DNA of 64,000 nucleotides from Gnetum montanum (GCA_015680685.1 MNCI01030541.1:207632-271631); one strand, 5' to 3'. Counted from the stretch's first letter, positions 1 to 9,850 are shown. Translations and numbers: made by a program. The notes: generated by a model not told the origin, from the letters alone.

Positions 1-18
1 GCCCAACTTGAGGGGGAG

Positions 19-316
19 TGTGGAAATCCAAATCAATTTTTAAGGGTTGTTTACAGCTGTAATTCTTATTGGTAGTTTCCAAATTTAATGGGATTTGTTG
101 TCATTGCAAATCCAGCTTTTTTTATGGTTTCTGATTTTATGGTGATTTGTTTTTCCCCATAATCAGGGATTTCTGATTATTCCTTCTAAAAATAATGTCC
201 ATATTCATGTACAAAAAGGGCCCATTGTAACACTCAAAAATTAGGGAATAAAAATTCAATTCTCTACTTTTTTGAATAACTACATATATTATGAGAAATC
301 AAAAGAATAAAACTAA
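19..316 (+). mobile_element. Ty1/copia 3' LTR (partial), polypurine tract at left edge
   Basis: A purine-rich run (GAGGGGGAG, ending at 18) is followed by TGTGGAAATCC at 19, the usual order of polypurine tract and LTR start in plant copia elements. The body of this element would lie left of the window. The LTR is AT-rich and non-coding. LINE copy A begins at about 317, so the LTR end is not clear: it may stop before A or be interrupted by it. The only trace of a target duplication around A is AAACTAAAG-like sequence on the left against AAACCAAAG on the right. The LTR start is fairly sure; its end is a guess. Confidence 0.55.
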
Positions 317-884
317 AGCCATATGGGAGAAAACCCTCACTTAGGCGCAAGCTAACTTGGAAGCCTACTTCCAGGAGCAGGAGCTGCTTCAGTAGCAAAC
401 CTTGATGGCAGAGGCTGCCCAGGCCTGGTTGGTTGATGAGCTCTGTGCCCAAATTCGGGATGAGTTGTTGTAGGAGGAGGCTGCTTGTGGAGAGCGTGAG
501 AGGGCAGAGCAGGCACAACAAGAAAGGGAACAGGAAGAGGAAAGACAAAGACAGAGGTAGCTAAACCAGGCGCACAAGCAGAGTGCACAACAGTGGCTTC
601 GAGAGGGGAGATGCCCGTACCTTGTGCTGAGCATAAACTATGACTGCTCATTTGGGTGGGGGTGGGGGGGTGTGCTCCGATGACACATCTACCGTACATC
701 TATGCATTTCCACCTAAACGGGGGGACGTTGGCTGAGGAGCGAAACCATCAAGAGGCTGCTATGCAAGCAATTCAGCAAGCAGCCAGTTTCATGGATTTT
801 GAATTGCACCATAATTCTTTGGATATCCTCCACACTCTTGAGTGTCCGCACTGCATGTGTCATAGGCTATCGACACATCCGTAG
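317..884 (+). pseudogene. Decayed ORF2 C-terminus of copy A: coiled coil and J-like domain
   Basis: The translated strand is rich in Gln, Glu, Arg and Ala (317-590), predicting a coiled coil. It then shows the family signature (W-L-R-E-G-R-C-P-Y at about 591-620), the altered HPD position (HLN), a helix-III-like stretch with AIQQAASFMD, and the terminal LDILHTLECPHCMC. Four TAG stops fall in the coiled-coil part. A G-rich expansion near 653-671 shifts the frame just before helix II. The copy is clearly non-functional. The assignment comes from side-by-side reading with copies C, L and M in this window. Confidence 0.7.
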
Positions 885-1172
885 TCTCCCTCCTTACAGT
901 TGGGATAATGTTCCTGCTATTTATAGTTGGCCGATCTGGCCTTATTTTGTGATGTGGTTTTGTGTTGTGGGTCCATAACGTTTGAATTTGGGGTTAGGCA
1001 CCAAGGAGGGGGTGCCCCCCCCCCTTGGTTTATTGGTTAATGGTTGCTTGGGGTTCTCCCCTTGATCATGGATAAATCCGTGTTGGCCACCTTTGGTGGC
1101 CCAATTTTGTAATTTTAGCTTTTCTTTCTTTCTAGTAATTTAAACTCAAACATTCTCTCTCTCTAAAAAAAA
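317..1172 (+). mobile_element. LINE copy A, 5'-truncated 3' end (coiled coil plus J-like module)
   Basis: This is a 3' fragment of the J-domain LINE family and is closely similar to the 3' end of copy M (51294-52066). It starts inside the coiled-coil coding region and runs through the J-like region to a 3' untranslated segment ending in TCTCTCTAAAAAA. It is 5'-truncated, as most LINE insertions are. The coding part (317-884) is broken by TAG stops at former Gln or Arg positions. The HPD position reads His-Leu-Asn (711-719), so any J function is lost. From 885 to 1172 there is no coding potential, only the family's 3' untranslated region. Confidence 0.8.
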
Positions 1173-1539
1173 CCAAAGTAGTTTAGACCGCAAACTACTT
1201 TTCCTATCATAGGGAGGAGGTTTTTCAGCAATGTCCATGAACTCCAAAAACCCAAAGGGTGAACTCCAGTGGATTTAAGTTGTTAAATGTAGCAAAAGTA
1301 CAATGAGAAAAAAAAATCTAAGAGAAAACTGCATTAGTGTTCCCTCCTTGCTTTTGACACAGAAATGCATTTGATAGTACATTATTCTCCCACATCTATT
1401 TTTGGTCAAGGGACAATTACACACCAAGTCAATCAATTTCAAGAACAATGTTGAAATAATCATTGAAGGAGAGTAGAATTGAGAAAAATCACACAATTGG
1501 TTCATCCTAGCAGCCAAATCAAATTAGATGTTCAAAGGG
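1173..1539. other. Stretch without recognised coding content
   Basis: AT-rich sequence between LINE copy A and the first recognisable copia gag similarity. It may be the leader or upstream part of copia B, but I see no primer-binding site or LTR end in it. No host exon was found on either strand. Confidence 0.4.
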
Positions 1540-2646
1540 CATTTTTAAGGAAACAAGTTTAATGCACCCACATTGGCTGAAGATGCATCCAACAAAAAGG
1601 AGGTGGATGAGTGGGAAACTAGAAATAAGATTATTTATTCTTCAATTCTTTTGGTAACAAATGAACATTACAAAATGATGCAAAATTGTAATACTACATA
1701 GGACATAGTGGACATGTTCAACAAGAAGTCTAACATGGAGTTCACTTTCCTTCTAAAAAAGATGTATGATCATCAATGAACTTTAAGGAATCAAAAATAT
1801 CTTTAACAAAAACTACAATAGTAGTGCATTGCTTAGGCGTTTCTCATTAAAGTGACTCATTCTTGCCTACCATAGGTCATTACCACAATAGATTTGTAAA
1901 TGGTATGTTAAAAAGGATGGACTTAAAAACCCTCGTAGGTATTCTAATAGATTTCAAGAAGCACTACAATACTTGTATTTTGGGGAAGCATGGAACAATG
2001 TCCCTTATATGAGGACAAAAATTACAATAGTAGTAGCAAGCACTAGGATCCAAAGGGTCAAGGTAAGTAGAAGAGAATCCATATTCACAAAAATAGTGTT
2101 AGTGAAGAAGAATAATGGAGCTCTGAAAAGAAAAAGAAAAACATAACTTGCAAAAGGTGTACTATGTAGCAATGTGTAGAACTCCATATGATCAAACTAA
2201 CAAAAAAAGCCAAGCAAATTAGGAGCAAGAGGGTAGCCAAGGGTTTGACTCTAATGATAGGGATAACAACTCTAAAAAACTTTGGCATATTGTTATTAGA
2301 GAACAATCAAGACCTTCTAGATATAACAATTGGAGAAGAAGGTAGACTGGTTGATAACCAAGTTAATGTCATTTGTGCAAATTCTGTAATATGTGAACTT
2401 GGCTATTGGATCATGGATATGAGAACAACTCAACATGACTTCTAGAAAAGACCTATTCAACAAACTAAACAAAAAGTATTGCAGACACAAACTCACAAAA
2501 TGTTAAAGGAATATGAACTGCATACATCAAACCTTCTAATCGCATAAATGGACTTCAGTTGAGGGACACATCCTATACCTTCTTGGTTTGATGCAAAATC
2601 TAATGTCACTAAGTATGTTGGTCAAAAATAATTTTGGCATAAGTAT

Positions 2647-3030
2647 GATAGTAATGAATGGGAAGGTAAATGGGATAAACAATATCAAGTTTCTTAAAAG
2701 GGAAACAGAAGCCAAGCTTACGTACTTGAGTTGTAGAGCACTAGTAGATTAGGAAGGAAAGTATTTTTTTTTTTTTGATAGTAATGAATGGGAAGGTAAA
2801 TGGGATAAACAATATCAAGTTTCTTAAAAGGGAAACAGAAGCCAAGCTTACGTACTTGAGTTGTAGAGCACTAGTAGATTAGGAAGGAAAGTATTTTTTT
2901 TTTTTTTGATAGTAATGAATGGGAAGGTAAATGGGATAAACAATATCAAGTTTCTTAAAAGGGAACTAGAATCCAAGCTCATGTACTTGAGTTGTAGAGC
3001 ACTAATAGATTAGGAAGGAAAAGTTTTTTT
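2647..3030 (+). repeat. Three tandem copies of a ~130-bp unit, separated by poly-T
   Basis: The unit starts GATAGTAATGAATGGG at 2647, 2777 and 2908 and ends in a T run of 8 to 15 bases. Units 1 and 2 are near-identical; unit 3 has a few substitutions. It lies inside decayed copia B between protease and pre-integrase. It could be a true local duplication or an assembly expansion across the poly-T. Confidence 0.9.
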
Positions 3031-3228
3031 TCACAAAAAATGTAGTAAATATTGCATACCATTGCATGGTGGTTGAGATGCAGTATCCAACAAAGCACTT
3101 TTAGGTACCAATTGGGTAGGCTAGATTGGAACAAGGATATGCAAACTCATGATGTTCCAAAGGACCTACAAGTGAAGAGTCTACAATGTGAGGCTTGCAT
3201 CTTGAGAAAACCAACAAGGCAACCCTTC

Positions 3229-3243
3229 AAGAGGAGAAACATG
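3229..3243 (+). repeat. Left target-site duplication of LINE C
   Basis: AAGAGGAGAAACATG, identical to 9851-9865. The copia integrase reading continues across the pair when LINE C is ignored, which proves that 3244-9850 is an insertion. Confidence 0.95.
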
Positions 3244-3288
3244 GAGTGGAAGCTAGGATCAAGGTATGTTTTCAAAGAGGTTTCAAAG

Positions 3289-5078
3289 ATAAGCGCAGCC
3301 AACGCCACCACCGCAGCACCACCAACAACAACCGGCGCACACAGCACCACCACCACCCCAACAACTGGCGCCACTGGAGCAACCGACGCCATAGGAACAC
3401 CGGACGCAACAGGCGCAGCCGCAGCAGCCGTAACAGCCACTACCGCAACAACCATCGCGGGAATGACAATCCCTGCAGCAACAACCACAGTTGACGGCAC
3501 GGGCCCCTCCACTGGGGACACACCCAATGGGTTGGGGACTGGCGCCATTGCGGCCCACTCCCGCAGTGACCACACCTTTCGACTACGGGTCAACCACCCC
3601 CCGATTGAGGGCGTCCGAACAATGGAGAGGAGCCTCATCGGCCGTTTCATCTCTCGAGGATCCCGCCCGCGCCTGGACCTTATTCGCCGGTGGGTGAGGG
3701 AGCAATGGCGCGTTGGGGATGTCGATGTTCGGAGCCTATCCAAGGACCTGCTCCTCTTCGTCCTTCCCTCCCTACAGGCTCAGGATTCTGTGCTACTTGG
3801 TGGCTCGTGGTTCTACGGGGCTCGGGGACTCGCCTTGACCCCATGGCGCCACGAGACAGACTTGTTCACCCGGGCCCCAGTCTGGGTGCGGGTGGCCGAC
3901 ATTCCCTGGGAGCTCTGGAACCTCGCATTCCTCACGGAAATGGCCGATTTTTTCGGCGACTTCATTGCTTTCGACCGCGTCATGCGGTCCATGGAGAGAA
4001 TGGGCTTCGCCAGATTCTACGTCTGGCGCAGCATGTCGGAGACTGACCTCGTCCGGGAGGTCGTGTTGGAGCTTCCTGGGGGGGAGGAGACCCTCCAAGT
4101 CACCTTCAAGAACCTTGGGACGGAACCCACCCCGACGCGTGACGCGAACAAANNNNNNNNNNNNNNNNNNNNNNNNNNNNNNNNNNNNNNNNNNNNNNNN
4201 NNNNNNNNNNNNNNNNNNNNNNNNNNNNNNNNNNNNNNNNNNNNNNNNNNNNNNNNNNNNNNNNNNNNNNNNNNNNNNNNNNNNNNNNNNNNNNNNNNNN
4301 NNNNNNNNNNNNNNNNNNNNNNNNNNNNNNNNNNNNNNNNNNNNNNNNNNNNNNNNNNNNNNNNNNNNNNNNNNNNNNNNNNNNNNNNNNNNNNNNNNNN
4401 NNNNNNNNNNNNNNNNNNNNNNNNNNNNNNNNNNNNNNNNNNNNNNNNNNNNNNNNNNNNNNNNNNNNNNNNNNNNNNNNNNNNNNNNNNNNNNNNNNNN
4501 NNNNNNNNNNNNNNNNNNNNNNNNNNNNNNNNNNNNNNNNNNNNNNNNNNNNNNNNNNNNNNNNNNNNNNNNNNNNNNNNNNNNNNNNNNNNNNNNNNNN
4601 NNNNNNNNNNNNNNNNNNNNNNNNNNNNNNNNNNNNNNNNNNNNNNNNNNNNNNNNNNNNNNNNNNNNNNNNNNNNNNNNNNNNNNNNNNNNNNNNNNNN
4701 NNNNNNNNNNNNNNNNNNNNNNNNNNNNNNNNNNNNNNNNNNNNNNNNNNNNNNNNNNNNNNNNNNNNNNNNNNNNNNNNNNNNNNNNNNNNNNNNNNNN
4801 NNNTCCCTGTCGCCCCATGCCCCTCCAACTGCGGAGCCGGAACCTGTGCTCCCCCCACTATGGGAGTGGGTTAACGTGGTTCGAGGGAGCACCCGAACCC
4901 GACGGCACCTACGGCCGAGGAACCAGGGTGCAGCCCTGTGGTACGAGCCGACGAAAACCGCCCGGGCCGACCAACCTAAACCAGTACCAGAAACAAACAA
5001 ACCCAGCGCGATATCGACTTGGGGCAGCAACAGACCCTGCGGGAGGTCTACCAACGCTGCACCTCAGGTCATACATGA
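3289..5078 (+). pseudogene. LINE C ORF1: DUF4283 nucleic-acid-binding protein (gap inside)
   Basis: This is the gag-like, RNA-binding protein of plant L1 elements. An Ala/Thr-rich low-complexity N-terminus (about 3295-3500) precedes a DUF4283 domain at about 3585-4130. Its family hallmarks are SLIGRF near 3630, LLGGSWFYGARGLALTPW near 3800, PVWVRV-IPWELW near 3880, and a basic-acidic C-terminal strand. The zinc knuckle expected next (compare copies M and N) falls in the N gap 4153-4803. After the gap the conserved tail WVNVVRGST reads in one frame, while the final residues up to TGA 5076-5078 read in another, so a frameshift lies between about 4900 and 5000. The stop overlaps the ORF2 start (ATGA). 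No convincing ATG was found near the 5' end. Confidence 0.85.
4153..4803. other. Assembly gap (N) inside LINE C ORF1
   Basis: A run of Ns. By comparison with copies M and N it should hold the ORF1 zinc knuckle and the proline-rich linker. Its true length is unknown. Confidence 1.
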
Positions 5079-8000
5079 AGGTGTTCAGCTGGAACTGCAG
5101 GGGACAAGGTACCCCCTACAAAAGAAACACCCTGCGTAGAATTATCCGCGATGAAGATTGTGACATTGTTTGTCTCCAGGAAACCAAACTACAGCCCACG
5201 GAGTCGCACTTCCTCTAGTGGGAGGGCTGGACTACCTACACGCACCCCTGCTGGGGTCGGGCCGGCGAACTCGCCATTCTTGCCCGTTGTGTCATGAACC
5301 TCCTTGATGCATCGCAGTGGGCCATCACTGTTCAGGTCCCTGCACACGGGATCTGGTTGACTAATTTCTACGACGCTCAGCAATGGGGGGAGCGGCTGCG
5401 CGAATTGAACCAGGTGGCGACGCTAGTCCCCGACCATCGATCGTGGCTGGTGGTTGGGGACTTCAACCAATGCCTTCACCCTTGGGAGAAGTCCGGGGGG
5501 TGCCCCCCTGCCGCAGGGGGCTGCGGAGTTCTAGGCTTTCCTGGCCACCTTCTCCCTCGTGGACTTGCCTATCGAGAACTGCCGCTTCACGTGGAGTAAT
5601 CGGAGGAAGGGACCAGACCGGGTTCTCACCCGGATTGATCGGGTTTGGGTTAGCGCTGATCTCGTGCTCCACTCCTCCATCCGTGTGATGGGGCAGGAAA
5701 GGGTGGCTTCCGATCACCGTTCACTGACCTGCCTAATTGGGCCAGATAAGCCTAGGGCCCTACGTCCCTTCCACTTCGAAGCTACCTAGTTGGCCAAGCC
5801 GTGGCTGAGGCCGCTGGTGGAGGAGATTTGGGCTGACTACCGACCCGCCCGAGGGGACCCACGGGATTTCCTTAAAGGGGCCTTGCTCTGGATGAAGTGG
5901 GCCATCAGGGCCCTCCCTGTGGAGGCAAAGTTCTCCTTCCGAACTGGCCTACGGAAGCTCCGTGCCCAGCTTGGCCAGATCCAGGCCCGACAGGAAGCAG
6001 GTGAGGACTTGCACGTGGAGGAGCTGCACACGCTGCGGCAACTCCAATCCCTTGACCTCGAAGAGGAGACGTACTGGCGACAACATTCCCGAATCCGGTG
6101 GATTAGGGAGGGGGACAGACAGACCAGATTCTTCTTCGCTATGGCCAAAACCCGGGGGGGCTGTCAGCCCCATTGTCTCCGCAATCAGGCCGGCAAAACT
6201 ACTGATGATCCACAACAGATTGCGCACGAGCTAACGCAGTATTGGCACGGGATTTGGGCCAGGCGCCCCACCACGCCCATCTCGGTTCCCGTGCAACGTG
6301 TGCTGAGCGAGCACGACAATGTCCGACTGTTGGCCCCCTTCTCATGGTCGGAGCTCACAGCCACGATCACTAGCATGCCTGGTGGCAAAGCGCCAAGTCC
6401 TGATGGTTGGAGCCTTTCATAGATATTGTGGGGCCCAATATTCTAGATGCGTTCAATCTTATGTTGGCCAAGAGACAAGTTCGAAGGGAACTCAACTGCT
6501 CCCGCATTGTCTGCATCCCAAAGCAGACTGACGCACACCACCCGAAACATTTCTGCCCCATTAGGGTTTGCAATGTTCTTATCAGGATCTTCTCCAAGCT
6601 GCTGGTGAATCGGCTTGTGCCGGTCATGCCCAAGCTGATGGGGACCACCCAGGCGGGGTTCGTGCAAGGACGGGCAATTCAGGACCCAATCCTCCTCATG
6701 CATGAGGTGTTTCATTCGCTTCGGAATACGGGCTTTGCCTCAAACTTGACATCACCAAGGCTTATGACATGCTCAGCTGGGAGGCCTTGTAGTCCATCAT
6801 GTTACAGAAAGGGTTTGATTTGCAATTCATCCGCTTATGCATCCACATGCAGTCCTCGGCCGGTTTCTCCTTTGACATGGGGGGCGTTTATGGGGCCTCT
6901 CCTCCCCTGGGTGGGGGTTGAGGCAAGGGGACCCGCTCTCACCCCTCCTTTTCATCATTGCCATGGACTTAATGCAGCATTACTGCAGCACCTCGGGGGT
7001 GGACGGTCTAAACATTGCCGGAGTGGCATGCCAGACCGAACACTATGCGGACGACACGATGTTGCTCAATAGAGCAACGGTCCCACAGGCACGGCGCATT
7101 AACGTTGCCCTGTCCCGTCTCGCGGCTGAGGTGGGGCTGGAAATCAATCGAACCAAATCCTCCGCCCACTTCCTCAATGCGGATGCTGAGGTTAAGAACC
7201 AAGCGATACACATCCTGAATATCCTGCCAGGCACGTACAATGACACATATCTGGGCATCCCCCTTTTCAGATGGGGACGGACCATGGCGTGGGGCCCGTT
7301 GCTCGAAAAAATCGAGAGAAGAATGAGCCACTGGGCAAACAGATTCCTTAGTCGCAAAGGGCGTCTGTTGGTGGCCACTGGAATCCTAATGGCTGTCGCG
7401 AGGTTCGTGGCGACCATGGCCACGCCTCCGAATGCGGTCATTTCTGCAGTTAATTCTCTCGTCCGTACCTTCGTTTGGGAGGGGGGCAAGGGGGGGCGTA
7501 GAATTCATCTGGTCCACTGGAAACGGGTCACGCACCCCCGAAGTGCAGGGGGCTTGGGTATCACTTCCTTCGAAGACAAGCTGATGATCGGGCAACAACG
7601 GTTACTGCTCTGATTTTCGCACCCCCAGGGAGAACCGATCCCTTGGATCCGAATCATGAAAGCCAAATATCTGCCTTGGGTTTCGGGGGTGCAGGATTCG
7701 AGGCCGTGGCAGGGGCTTTGCCGGCACGCTCGCACAATGCAGACCTTGGGTTGGGGGAGCCTCGAGCCGCGGGCCCTCCTGACGACCAAGTACCCTCGGA
7801 TGGACGGCTGGCGGCAGATATGGCAGGGATGCCTGCCCGAAAAAATTAAATTTTTCCTGTGGCTCCTGAAAAACGATGCGCTGCCAGTACAGGCCCTGCT
7901 GCATCGACGCGGGATCCTAAGTTCTGCGACGTGTCCTACATGCGGCGCCGAGGCGGAAACAACATAGCACTTTGCGGTGGAGTGCCCCTGCATGCACGCC

Positions 8001-8277
8001 ACGTGGCACGCGGCGGCTATGCCCCCCCCTGAGACACCTCACGGGCGACTCCCCAGCCACGCTACTTTTATGGGTAGCGTGGAAGGCACGGAACAACGCC
8101 GTTTTTCAACAGCAGCAGCGCCCCACTCCGCCGCATTTGGTCTCCCAAGCTGTCGCGGCATGGAAAGAAATCGAGGTTACCATGGGAAATACGCCCACCT
8201 TTGAACCGGACTGCGCCGCGTTCCAGGTGGACGAGGCACTTTGGCAGTTGGTGATCCAATGCGGCTGGTCATAGCCT
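5075..8277 (+). pseudogene. LINE C ORF2: AP endonuclease, reverse transcriptase, zinc-binding tail
   Basis: The catalytic polyprotein of an L1-type retrotransposon: the endonuclease nicks target DNA and the reverse transcriptase primes on the nick. Endonuclease motifs: FSWNCRGQGT right after the start ATG at 5075, VCLQETK near 5170, VVGDFN near 5455, RIDRVWVS near 5633 and the catalytic ASDHRSL near 5707. Reverse transcriptase motifs: PGGKAPSPDGWS near 6380, LVPVMPKLMGTTQAGFVQGR near 6620, the motif-A segment KLDITKAYD (frame-shifted, near 6750), MRQGDPLSPLLF near 6918 and intact YADD at 7044-7055. A zf-RVT tail follows (C-P-T-C near 7935, HFAVEC near 7970). Stops (5218, 5787 and others, nearly all TAG) and at least four frameshifts break it. 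Confidence 0.9.
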
Positions 8278-8741
8278 CTACAACGGCTGGTAGGGGACCC
8301 TGATCTGGCAGATGATACGTTTTTCTCCAACTGGGTCAACGACCGTACCCTCTTTCGCGGGCGCGAAATCTGGGTCACCGAATCCTCGATTGCCAGCTGT
8401 CTGGGGGCACCGATCGCTGGGGAAATCCTCTTGCCCTCTACCCGGGGGCTAGAGGACGCAGAGCTATTTTTTGATGGGCCTGTCCCCCGGACCCAAAGTC
8501 GCCAGGTCCCCAGGTCCTCTTTGCCGCGCTTATGGGCCAGGGGAACTGATTTGATTGAGCGCTACTTCGTCCAATCTAGCAACGCTTCCAAGCTGCAGGG
8601 CCTTCACTTTGCCTTCTTGCATTGCCTCAGGCTGGGTACCCCCGTCAACCTCCCCCGCTTCTTTAAAGAGACCCTCAGGCTCAAACAGCATGGCAAGCAC
8701 TCTGGTCTGATTTTGGCGCTCTGGCGGGGGGCGGGGGNGGG

Positions 8742-8778
<37 letters not shown>

Positions 8779-9690
8779 GGGGGGCAGCTCGGGGTGCTTC
8801 CCCTCGGCTAGGCCACTGGCTGAGGCGGTGCCTGGGCTGGGGAGTATTTGGCCCAGCTGGGGTTCCTAGGTTCCGCGGGGGCGAAGGACCACGCGGACAC
8901 GGCACTCCCCTGAGCATTCGTTTTCCCCCCGCCAGAGACGTCTGACCAAAGGAACTGGGAGGAGGAGCTTCAGCAGGCTACGCAACGAGCGGCAGACGAG
9001 GTGCAGGAAGAGTGGGAGGCCAAGTGGAACGAGGCCCTCGCGCAGGCCCGGGCCAACATTGAGGCCCAGGTCACCGAGCGCGAGCAAGAGCGGGTCAAGC
9101 AACAGGAGCACCTTGTTGAGGCTACCCGGGCCCGCCTCATCGACGAAATCAGGGCCCAGGTTTGGGAGGAGCTAACGCAGGATGCGGAGACCTAGAGACG
9201 GCACGAGCTGGAGGAGCGGGCGGCGCAGGAGCGGCTCCAGGCGAAGGAGGCCCAGTGGCAGAAACAGCTTGACCGCGCCCACGGACATAATGCCCAGCAA
9301 TGGCTGCGGGAGGGGCGATGCCCATACTTTGTTCTAGGCATTAGCTGCGAGAGCTCTTGGGCGAAGCTCAGACGGCACATCCGCCGAACCTCTACGCGGT
9401 ACCACCCTGATGCCAGATTTTCGCAGGAGGATAGGGGTAGACGGGAATCGCTTATGCAGGGCCTCCAACAGGCGGCCAATTTCGTGGATACAGAGGATCA
9501 TCGGAACACCCTCGATATCCTCCATGAGCTAGAGCGCCCCAACTGCGCCTGCCGACTCACCCATAAGGGGTGGTCCTCTATTGGGGGGTCGCCCCCCCCC
9601 ATTGGCCAACTTTGCGGGTTTTTGTGTTGTTGGGGGGGTGCCCCCCTCCCCTCTTCGCGGTGTTTGGGGGGTCCCCCCCGGGTGTTTTGA
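7972..9690 (+). pseudogene. LINE C ORF2 C-terminal extension: novel domain, coiled coil, DnaJ-like module
   Basis: One reading frame runs from the zinc-binding tail to 9690, broken only by stops at 8272 (TAG), 8809 (TAG), 8821 (TGA), 8911 (TGA) and 9193 (TAG). Part 1 (8278-8730) is a domain with FSNWVNDRTLFRGREIWVT, CLGAPIAGEILLP and SGLILALWRGA, reminiscent of plant-transposon gag-like domains. Part 2 (8938-9290) is a Glu/Gln/Arg/Ala-rich coiled coil. Part 3 (9301-9555) matches the J-domain plan: CPYFVLGISCESSWAKLR (helix I-II), HPD at 9403-9411, then a helix III with LMQGLQQAANF and DTEDHRNTLDIL, then PNCAC. A poly-G/C tract with an N (8738) lies between parts 1 and 2, so frame continuity across it is provisional; copy F supports it independently. 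The J-like role (Hsp70 recruitment) is inference from the HPD motif. Confidence 0.8.
8724..8774. repeat. Poly-G/poly-C tract with an N
   Basis: A G run, one N (8738), more G, then a C run of about 30 bases and a G run. It sits at the boundary between the C-terminal extension and the coiled coil of LINE C. The length is unreliable; this kind of tract is prone to sequencing and assembly error. Confidence 0.85.
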
Positions 9691-9850
9691 CTTCTCTCTG
9701 TTTTGACCGTCTCGCTCACGGTTTTTGTGGTTCGGGGGCCCTCCCCTCTCGGTTGGACGTCTCCATGAGGCCCACGGCTTGTAATCACATGTAATCTTTG
9801 TAACATACTTTTGCTCCTTTAATATAATCCCGACCTCTTTCTCGAAAAAA
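9691..9850 (+). other. LINE C 3' untranslated region
   Basis: Non-coding tail ending TTTGTAACATAC, then TTTAATATAATCCCGAC and CTTTCTCGAAAAAAA. Copies L and D share this terminus almost exactly. It is likely the signal that reverse transcriptase recognises at the RNA 3' end (inference). Confidence 0.75.

Larger units (their letters stand above)
1540..3243 (+). mobile_element. Ty1/copia element B, left part (gag, protease, GAG-pre-integrase), decayed
   Basis: Short stretches of plant copia polyprotein appear in order. A gag-like segment at about 1560-1780 includes DEWETRNKIIYSSILLV, resembling the UBN2-type gag motif W-x-x-K-D-x-x-A-L-S-x-I. A degenerate protease entry (YWIMD) lies near 2400. 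A GAG-pre-integrase zinc segment at 3100-3243 has LQVKSLQCEACILRKPTRQPF, the Cys pair of the integrase HHCC finger. Frames shift and stops are frequent. LINE C interrupts the element at 3243, and it resumes at 9851 in the integrase. It contains a 130-bp triplication at 2647-3030. Confidence 0.75.
3244..9850 (+). mobile_element. LINE C, near full-length GC-rich L1-type element with J-domain extension
   Basis: A roughly 6.6-kb insertion (651 bp of it N) flanked by a perfect 15-bp target duplication. The order is ORF1 with Ala/Thr-rich N-terminus and DUF4283; then ORF2 with AP endonuclease, reverse transcriptase, zinc-binding tail, C-terminal extension, coiled coil and J-like module; then a 3' untranslated region ending TAATATAATCCCGAC followed by TTTCTC and a short A run. 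It is far more GC-rich than its host DNA. The perfect target duplication suggests it is among the younger insertions here, yet it already carries several stops and frameshifts and cannot be autonomous as sequenced. A 5' untranslated region or promoter is not obvious. Confidence 0.93.

Noticed and set aside
702-884. Short clean 60-codon frame as an independent small protein
   Set aside because: It is the tail of the J-like module of LINE copy A, confirmed by alignment with copy M.
3147-3743. Ala/Val-rich minus-strand frame of 198 codons opposite LINE C ORF1
   Set aside because: It is the antisense of an Ala/Thr-rich GC-rich coding region; there is no domain and no copy conservation.
3052-5139. 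One 695-codon open frame read as a single fusion gene
   Set aside because: Its first 64 codons are copia GAG-pre-integrase and the rest is LINE C ORF1; the target duplication at 3229-3243 shows the join is an accident of insertion, and 217 codons are N.
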